A stretch of 64,000 nt of DNA from Monosporascus cannonballus. Lineage: Eukaryota > Ascomycota > Sordariomycetes > Xylariales. The stretch lies in the NCBI GenBank assembly GCA_004154925.1, contig QJNS01000314.1, positions 1 to 64,000 of the forward strand. The letters run 5' to 3'. The notes beneath the pieces are model-generated. The model worked only from the letters and a program-made list of their open reading frames with translations. It was not told where the DNA came from and did no database searches. Numbering within the stretch: the first letter of the stretch is position 1; each line of letters starts with the position of its first letter. Made by a program: the position numbers and the translations under genes. Below are positions 57,059 to 64,000 of the stretch, piece by piece.

Positions 57059-57678
57059 TGTCGAGCTCGGCTGTCGTGGCTATGGACAATGGGTTGCCGA
57101 CTGTTGCTGAGAGCTTATTAGGGATACAATCAATCATATCATTGATGCGATATCAGTTTGCCAAGCCAATCGCTGAAAAATGCTGGGCATTTGCCTGCCA
57201 GGTGACGGATGACGGACAGCTGTCGGCTACTTCTTGTAATGTCGGCACTTCATATTCGCCGTTCTCCGTGGAGCGAATCCACCCGGCCTGGCACCCTTCA
57301 CATGTCAACCCCTGTCCCGTTCATCTGGTGCTGTGCTGTGTGTACCGAAGGCCGCGGTTGGACGAATCAAGAACTTCCCTTCCCTGGCTGGCGCATCCCC
57401 AGTTTCCGGGGTTCCAAAAGGCGAACAAGGGGGTGGATATCGTCGGCGGGCAGCCTCGGTCTGTCTCGGCTCCCACACAGGAATGTGACGAAATAGTCAA
57501 AGCCGTAAAAGCCGCCTCGCTAGCTAGTATGGCAGCTTTAACATCTCTATTTCTTTCGGCGGTTTATTCCACGGTTGTATATTACCCATCAGTAACTCAG
57601 CGCACGTGCTGCTCCTGCTCGCTGGTCTAGAATTGTGCCGTTGCAGCACTGACCAAGGGTAACCAATTAAGCTCGGCT
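57059..57678. promoter_or_regulatory. shared divergent promoter region of uS12m and acyl-CoA dehydrogenase
   Basis: This 620-bp region separates the two start codons of divergent genes for mitochondrial proteins, so co-regulation is possible. I identify no specific site. Confidence 0.4.
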
Positions 57679-59269
57679 ATGTCGTCTTTCGCGAGAGTCC
57701 TTCGGCCGGCGTTACGGCGGGGTCAAGGCGTTGCTGCTTCTGCTGCCTCCCTTTCCACTAGAGCCTCCCCGTCGGCGCGGTGCAGTAGAACAGCACGGAC
57801 GCTCAATGCTCAGCAGTAGGTTGTTGAGTCCCCCTTAGTAGCACGTAGCATTGACGCCGGCCGGCACCCAGACTCAGACCGCTCTCCGCGACGGCCCACC
57901 GGCGCAGCGACCTCGCGGGCCTCACGCCGACGCCGATAACGCACCTGTCGGAGACGGAGGCGGCGATGCAGGAGGCCGTGTCGCGGTTCGCCAACGACGT
58001 GGTGCTGCCGCGGGCGCGCGAGATGGACGAGGCGGAGCAGATGGACCCGGCCCTCGTGGAGCAGCTGTTCGAGCAGGGGCTCATGGGCATCGAGATCCCC
58101 GAGGAGTACGGCGGCGCCGGCATGAACTTCACGGCGGCCATCGTGGGCATCGAGGAGCTCGCGCGCGTCGACCCCTCCGTCAGCGTGCTCGTCGACGTCC
58201 ACAACACCCTCGTCAACACGGCCGTCGTCCGCTGGGGCAGCGCCGACCTCAAGCGCCGCTTCCTGCCGCGCCTCGCCACCAACACCGTCGGCAGCTTCTG
58301 TCTGTCGGAGCCCGCGTCCGGGTCCGACGCCTTCGCGCTGCGCACGCGCGCCACCAGGGCCGACGGCGGCGCCGGGTACCGCCTCTCGGGCGGCAAGATG
58401 TGGATCACCAACTCGGTGGAGGCCGACTTCTTCATCGTTTTCGCCAACCTCGACCCGTCCAAGGGCCATCGCGGCATCACGGCCTTCGTCGTCGAGAAGG
58501 GCGCGCCCGGGTTCTCCATCGCCAAGAAGGAGAAGAAGCTCGGCATCCGCGCCAGCAGCACCTGCGTCATCAACCTCGACGACGTCGAGGTGCCCCCGGA
58601 GAACCTGCTCGGCGAGGAAGGCCAGGGCTACAAGTACGCCATCAACCTCCTCAACGAGGGCCGCATCGGCATCGCCGCGCAGATGACGGGCCTCGCGCTC
58701 GGCGCCTGGGAGAACGCCGTCAAGTAAGTGTCTCTCCTAACCGTGCGAGCGAAGGAGGAGACCCCGATCGAAAACCGTCGCGCAGGACCTCTCTTCTTTC
58801 ACTTTCTAACGCGCGCGATCTGATAGGTACGTCTGGAACGACCGGAAGCAGTTCGGCAAGCTCGTGGGCGAGTTCCAGGGCATGCAGCACCAGATCGCGC
58901 AGTCGTACACGGAGATCGCGGCGGCGCGCGCCCTCGTGTACAACGCCGCCCGCAAGAAGGAGGCCGGCGAGGACTTCGTGAGGGACGCCGCCATGGCCAA
59001 GCTCTACGCGTCGCAGGTCGCCGGCCGCGTCAGCGGCCTCGCCGTCGAGTGGATGGGCGGCATGGGCTTCGTGCGCGAGGGGCTCGCCGAGAAGTTCTGG
59101 CGCGACAGCAAGATCGGCGCCATCTACGAGGGCACCAGCAATATCCAGTAAGTTCCCCGCGCCGAGTCGCCTTCCGTCACGTTCTCCGGGTGGGCGGGGC
59201 GTTGCTGACACCACGCTTCTAAGGTTGAACACTATCGCCAAGTCGTTACAAAAGGAGTACACCGTATAA
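57679..59269 (+). CDS. mitochondrial short/branched-chain acyl-CoA dehydrogenase
   Basis: This FAD enzyme introduces the alpha-beta double bond in acyl-CoA during branched-chain amino-acid or short-chain fatty-acid oxidation. Four exons (57679-57815, 57872-58723, 58827-59147, 59224-59269) encode 451 residues; introns are 56, 103 and 76 nt. The first 45 residues, Arg/Ser/Ala-rich, look like a mitochondrial presequence. The N-terminal helical domain begins near ITHLSETEAAMQEAVSRFAN. FCLSEPASGSDAF (FAD and substrate loop), GKMWITNSVEADFFIVFAN, and KLGIRASSTCVINLDDVEVP belong to the middle beta domain. QFGKLVGEFQGMQHQIAQSY and GGMGFVREGLAEKFWRDSKI mark the C-terminal helices. IYEGTSNIQ places the catalytic base at Glu431, as in SCAD/MCAD. 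The acyl chain specificity (ACADSB-like versus ACADS-like) is inferred only from overall resemblance. Confidence 0.93.
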
Positions 59270-61067
59270 GGGGGCGTCCGCTGTAAATGAAATACCGGTT
59301 AGGCAGTCGGTGATACGCGGCTCGGAGTCACGGGTTATACGGCGCATCTGCACTCGATTTCGCCCCCGAGGATAGGAGTTATATAGGGTAGTCTACTCAC
59401 AATTCAGCTGTGCGCTGAGGCGTCTCCAGGCTATGTCACGGTGATGTTTCTGATCTGGCAGCTTTAACCCTAGAAATGCAGGTTCTGGCCAAAATAGGTG
59501 AGCCGCCGTGATATTCAGAAGCCAAGACTCGTGGTACTGAATGATAAAGACTTCGCCGGTTATATACTCGGTCGCTTCATGATAGATCACAGAGCCTGAT
59601 GATTCATTCGAATTAACCAAAAGATTTCGCTGGGAATATAAAGATGGCAGCGACGGGATACCCCTACCTATACCTAGGTAGGTGGTCAGAGGCAGCCCAA
59701 CTATCATGGTCGGCACCTGACATGTTATGCCGCCAACTTGCCGACGTCCTAAGACTCCGGGATGACATCTACAACAACTTCCTAGCTGATACGAAGGCGC
59801 AGCGGTCTTCGGGTGTGGAGTGCCTACGGGATCATGTTACTATACGAAGATGCGCGTATAGATTGTTTAGGCTAATCATGGCGACGGCTTCGTAATTCGG
59901 CGGGCAGTTGCATATTAGACTACCTAGTTTGGGGCCGGGGAAAGGCCCCGTTAATCGACTATCTCGATCACGGCCGGTTTCTCACGTAATTGCCTCGGAC
60001 GACAGAGGAGGGGGGCTTCCCGGGCGCGAAGTGAGTCAGCGCGAGCGATGCAACGGTAACAGTTATACGCAGTGCTCAGCGCTTCTCTTCAAGACCGGGC
60101 GATTCCGACGGAGAGCCTCGGTTGCTGACTGCAATGGCGTTGCGTTCCCTGGCCATAAGTGAGCTCTAGCTTGCATGCATGTATGCCACCTTGCCGGGCC
60201 GTCTCCCACGGTGGTGCTGCTTATCCCACGCAGGATCTGTCGCGCGTGACTAGCGCGGGATATCGGTGTGCGGGCAGTACGATACAGATGTTTCCGGCTC
60301 GCGCTGGGACGCATATGTGATCTTCCAGGTCGTGTGTGCTTCAGATCGGGCCAAGGTGAGTGCCTATCATCCTCCCCTGAAGGCTTACTCCGGCATCCGC
60401 GATTAAGATATGTCTCCTCTATGAGCCGTCGTCCGGGAGCTGGGTATAGGGGCCGCTCGACTGTTATCGTTCGCGCCGCGTGTGGCCCACGGTGCTCGGC
60501 TACGGACCGCAACCGCAATTGTATACCAAGCGAACTTGATGAACGGGATGATTACTTGCTCTCCTTAACTATGGCACCACCTAGTAATAATACCTTGCCC
60601 CATGAAAACGCATAGATTGTATGTTGCCCCCTTCCCCTGAGACGGGAAGCCGACAACCTTGTTGTCCAAATCACCGTTTTCATGCTAATCAGCAAGGACA
60701 ATGGGAACTGTGTCTGGTAGTATCAAGTGCGATATCTATTATCATCCATTTACCTATTATTCTTATACTAGGGAGAGTGACATGCCTTCATTCCGAGCTG
60801 ATCAGAAAACCCAATTTGTGTAACGCCCAGAAATCCCTGTGTTGAACTTCTAACCTGTCACCAACCAACCCATGTTCCTCGGTTTTCCGGTCGAGAAAGC
60901 CCAATTCGGATATCATTCTTTAGCAGCCGCCGCCTCGCTTAAACCCAGATTCCGGTATCCCAAACGCCTTGCATGCCCCAATGAGTGTGAGTGAACGAAT
61001 GCCAGGCTGAACCAAAATAAAGACAAAATCACCACGAAAGAGGATAGACATCCGCCTCTATCAAGAA
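59270..61067. other. intergenic between two 3' ends
   Basis: 1.8 kb between converging genes. No gene recognised; open frames on both strands around 60063-60615 overlap each other and lack protein character. Confidence 0.5.
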
Positions 61068-62651
61068 TTACACGGGGGCCACCGCCCGCACCCTGGGCCC
61101 CAGGTCCGCGTACCCGGGCGGCGCACCTCCCTGGTCCTGCTGGTACTGGTGGTGGAACTCCACGGTGGGCGCGGACAGGACGCGTGGCCGCAGATAAGCG
61201 TCGGCCTCGGCCTCCTCGACGGCGGTCTCGAAGCTCGGGGGTAGGGGGCCCGTGCTGGGGCCAATTGACGGTGTCACCGCCTTAACGCCAATCTGCAATG
61301 GCACGCCGAGCATGATGCTCGAGCTCGAACCCCCCGACGATACCGACACCGTGAGCCAGAGCACGTAGGCGCGCGAGGTGATGCACGAGTGATATGTCGG
61401 CAGAAACATCTTTTTGTCCGTCGGCAGCCTGATCGGGACCTGCAGGCTTGCCGTGTGGTAGACAGGGCTGGCGACGGGGGCGGTCTTGTTGACTTTCGCC
61501 TTGGCGCCCTTCGTTACCGTCCATCGGGGGCCCTCGCTGCCGCCTTCTCCCGAGTGGTCCGAGTCCGAGGGCAGGTCGCTGCCGTAACCGGAATCCCGCC
61601 TCGTCTGGGTCCTCAGGTGCTGCTTCCAGGCGACCTTGCAGGCCGGGGCCGAGGAAGATGACGATGGCGGTATCGCTGTCGTGGTCGAGTACGAGCCGCT
61701 GCCCTCATAGCCGAAATGCCGGCTCCAGTCCCCGAGGTTGGGCAGGCAGCGGACGCCGCAGGCGCTGAAATAGCTCACGGCCAAGATCTTGGCAGAGATG
61801 GCGGTGACTTGCGGGGGCGCGCACTCGGCCGACGCGGGCTCGAAGCGGAAGTCGAGCTGCGCGTCGGTGGCTGTCGTCGAGCGCCCGTCGGGGCTCAGCA
61901 TCGCGGCGGCCGGCTGGGTCGCCGACACGGTCAGCTGGCCCAGCTTCGGCGACAGGATCGTCCTCCGCATCGTCTTGCGCTTCGACATGGTGTACAGCTT
62001 GTCGTTCTCGGTAATGCCGAGCGGCGGCTCCTCGGGCGCCGCGGGCAGCACCCTGATCTCCTGGCTGTCCTCGAGGACCTTGGTGGCGGCGGCGGCCCCC
62101 TCCTCGTGCTGCAGAACGCGGGCCTTGATGGCGTACTCCACGCGCGTCATGGTGGGCGCGAGGTCGTCCCGGTCCCAGGAGCCCACCGTCGGCGGCAGCC
62201 GGATGTGGTAGTCGCGGACGGCGTCGTTGAAGACGGTGTGGCTGCAGGCGTTGATGGTGAGCTGGCCGGGGATCACGAAGTTGAACGGCACGCTGTAGGT
62301 GCGCCCGGCCTCCAGGACCCGGGGAACCGGGTACCACGACTCCGGGATGGGCATGGTGAGCTTCAGGAAGGTGTGGCACGTGGACTGCGGCACGCTGACC
62401 CCGTCGACGCGGGTTTTGGCGGTGCCCAGCAGCAGGATCTGCAGGCTGTCGAAACGCACGTCGTGCTGTGTATTGATGGAGACGTGGCCGGAGATCGGCG
62501 ACGACGAGGTGTAGATCTTGGACCGGTAGTGGTTCTCAATGTGGATTTCCATGGCGGGGGACTTTTGGGCGGCCATCGTTAGCCTGCGAGCGTATCCGCC
62601 CGAGGATCCTATGGTCCCGCGGTCGGATACAGATGACATCCAGGCCTTCAT
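61068..62651 (-). CDS. arrestin-like trafficking adaptor with a C-terminal PPxY motif
   Basis: Arrestin-related adaptors recruit the Rsp5/Nedd4 ubiquitin ligase to plasma-membrane transporters and so control endocytosis. The single exon encodes 527 residues. An N-terminal arrestin fold runs from about residue 34 (MEIHIENHYRSKIYTSSSPI, SGHVSINTQHDVRFDSLQIL) to about 210, with PVPRVLEAGRTYSVPFNFVI and LPPTVGSWDRDDLAPTMTRV inside it. A second beta-rich part follows to about 470, interrupted by a Ser-rich loop (about 345-395). PPGY at 511-514 is a PPxY motif that could bind Rsp5 WW domains. The annotated start is the first ATG; Met26 (MAAQKSPAMEIHIENHY) begins nearer the fold and may be the true start. 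The family assignment is by fold-like pattern and the motif; the cargo is unknown. Confidence 0.82.
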   Translation of the reverse strand: MKAWMSSVSDRGTIGSSGGYARRLTMAAQKSPAMEIHIENHYRSKIYTSSSPISGHVSINTQHDVRFDSLQILLLGTAKTRVDGVSVPQSTCHTFLKLTMPIPESWYPVPRVLEAGRTYSVPFNFVIPGQLTINACSHTVFNDAVRDYHIRLPPTVGSWDRDDLAPTMTRVEYAIKARVLQHEEGAAAATKVLEDSQEIRVLPAAPEEPPLGITENDKLYTMSKRKTMRRTILSPKLGQLTVSATQPAAAMLSPDGRSTTATDAQLDFRFEPASAECAPPQVTAISAKILAVSYFSACGVRCLPNLGDWSRHFGYEGSGSYSTTTAIPPSSSSSAPACKVAWKQHLRTQTRRDSGYGSDLPSDSDHSGEGGSEGPRWTVTKGAKAKVNKTAPVASPVYHTASLQVPIRLPTDKKMFLPTYHSCITSRAYVLWLTVSVSSGGSSSSIMLGVPLQIGVKAVTPSIGPSTGPLPPSFETAVEEAEADAYLRPRVLSAPTVEFHHQYQQDQGGAPPGYADLGPRVRAVAPV

Positions 62652-64000
62652 TGAATAGGCTCCACTGCAAATCGACGATATTGGATGAATCTGGTTGAGA
62701 GTTGTGCTGGGAGCTCAAACCTGCCACGACGACCCTGCTGTGTTGGTCGCTCCCTGGGGGCTATATGCGGGGGGGCTTGGAGGACGAGAGCTATATAGTC
62801 GATACCGAGCCGCACTGACTGCAACCCTCCAAACCGAAAATACTGTATTGGCTATGGAGATAGTGATGGTCGAACTTAAATACCCAGAAGGATATCATAC
62901 AATACGCAAGCTTAATACGGTTTGATGTCTTCGTGAAAATCGATCGTTGGCAACTGATGTCTGGTTATAACATATAGTAGCCGACTTATCAGAGTCCTGT
63001 GGGAGTAACCTGAGGATGTATATATATATATATATGATATATGAAGACCAGAGACAGAGTGGGCCATCTGGCTTGATATATAAGCTATAGATGAACACGG
63101 GCATGCTTCCGCATAAGAATGAATCGAGTCACATCTTGAGCAGTAATTTCCACCCTGGACGCAAAGGTTAGCAATTGGATGTTACCCATAAACTAATTAG
63201 GAGGTATCGTGAGCCCACACCTACTGAGCAACCCATACGTAAGGCGGGTAGATCGTCCACCTGAAGGGCGGACTGAATGGCTTTACCAGCTGAGGTACCT
63301 AGCTCTGGTTAGCCAAGGGTACCGGCGCGCGTTGGCGTCGCACCACACCGACTGATATCAGTCAGCAGTTACTTTCAATCGTGTCAAACCAAGAAGAAAA
63401 TGACAGTATGGGCGGATCGCTAAACCTTTTCTCCAAAAGCAGCTTTTTGGGGCCCTGTTGGTGGGGGGGTTCTACATGTCAAAGAGTCAATAGGGCTTGT
63501 TCGACATGTTTGGTGGGGCAAGCAAGGGTGGGGTAAGGGGACCCGAGCAGGTGGGCCACGCCATCCCTAGGGCGCCGTGGGCTGGGCGCCGACATCACGA
63601 TCGATTGCGTGCGAGTTAGAACCAATTATCGGAGGACATCGCGTAAAGATATTTTCCTTTAGCTTCAAGCCAGCTTCTCCGATGAGTCCACCCCCGGTTG
63701 TTGGCTTCGGGTTCTTTGGAAACTGGAAGACTCTAGAGTTCCATAGTATCACATCATTTGAGAATTAAGACAACGCGGCACGCATTTTTAGCGCCCAAAG
63801 CGTCGGCTCATGGCCGTCACACAAATGCCATATCCACCTAGCCTGGATCTCCCATACCATCTTTCTCCACAATATATGCGCCCTTTGAATACAAGGCTAG
63901 CAAAAAGCTACTAATAAGCCACAAAATTTCGTGCTTTGTAATGATATACTGATTTACCGATGTCATGGGAGAATGACACCAAGATGGCTGCTTGATTATT
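62652..64000. other. upstream region of the arrestin-like gene, right window edge
   Basis: The first few hundred bases should be its promoter. A (TA)n run lies at 63018-63035. No gene is recognised to the window end. Confidence 0.5.

Noticed and set aside
58720..59262. 180-codon minus-strand frame
   Set aside because: Antisense of acyl-CoA dehydrogenase exons and introns.
61716..62582. 288-codon plus-strand frame
   Set aside because: Antisense of the arrestin-like gene; composition is Gly/Arg/Val-rich with no recognisable domain.
63230..63310. tRNA-like segment with an A-box-like TACCTCAGCTGG and a hairpin on the minus strand
   Set aside because: The anticodon loop lacks U33, D-arm pairing fails and there is no T-arm; not a tRNA.
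1..64000. CRISPR arrays, bacterial operons, rRNA genes
   Set aside because: No regularly spaced direct repeats and no rRNA-like sequence were seen; the DNA is fungal nuclear.

Overview
The window is nuclear DNA of a filamentous ascomycete, most likely a Sordariomycete. The signs are short spliceosomal introns (50-193 nt, mostly GTRNGT...YAG), strongly C/G-biased third codon positions in genuine exons, a CreA/CRE1-type carbon repressor with the N-terminus usual in this group, and transposon copies carrying the C-to-T/G-to-A scars of repeat-induced point mutation (RIP). There are no operons, ribosome binding sites or CRISPR arrays. Gene density is low: ten apparently intact protein genes plus five decayed ones in 64 kb. 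I resolved exon structures by hand, and every spliced gene gives an uninterrupted frame.

Layout. 0.4-1.6 kb: creA carbon-catabolite repressor (+). 1.6-11.9 kb: about 10 kb without a recognisable gene, holding one MITE-like inverted-repeat unit. 11.9-15.7 kb: Rog1-like (DUF676) lipase (-). 17.3-20.0 kb: RING-IBR-RING E3 ubiquitin ligase (-). 20-32 kb: a gene graveyard with an unassigned coding relic, a small gene interrupted by two amber codons and abutting a 10-bp minisatellite, an unassigned frameshifted secreted-like fragment, and a broken Clr5-domain gene. 32-33.2 kb: AA11-like lytic polysaccharide monooxygenase (+). 33.8-35.6 kb: RIP-destroyed pogo/Fot-type DNA transposon. 36.5-37.9 kb: paraoxonase/arylesterase-like beta-propeller enzyme (+). 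38.6-40 kb: broken F-box gene. 41.7-46.5 kb: RIP-damaged hAT element followed by a Fot1-like element with 43-bp perfect terminal inverted repeats. 47-64 kb: a conserved housekeeping stretch of Pol III subunit RPC5 (+), PAT1 decapping activator (-), GT15 mannosyltransferase (+), mitochondrial uS12 (-), acyl-CoA dehydrogenase (+) and an arrestin-like adaptor with a PPxY motif (-).

How it fits together. The two ends are core eukaryotic biology: carbon repression, mRNA decay, tRNA/5S transcription, mitochondrial translation and branched-chain fatty-acid or amino-acid oxidation, Golgi mannosylation, and ubiquitin-linked trafficking. The middle (20-46.5 kb) is an accessory compartment where transposons have been inactivated by RIP and single-copy genes are eroding; the AA11 enzyme and the paraoxonase-like enzyme are the only intact genes there. 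I found no coherent new multi-gene system. The items most worth following up are the twin-amber small gene, the two unassigned C/G-third-position coding fragments, the MITE-like and SINE-like repeats, and the three adjacent but unrelated RIP-scarred DNA transposons.
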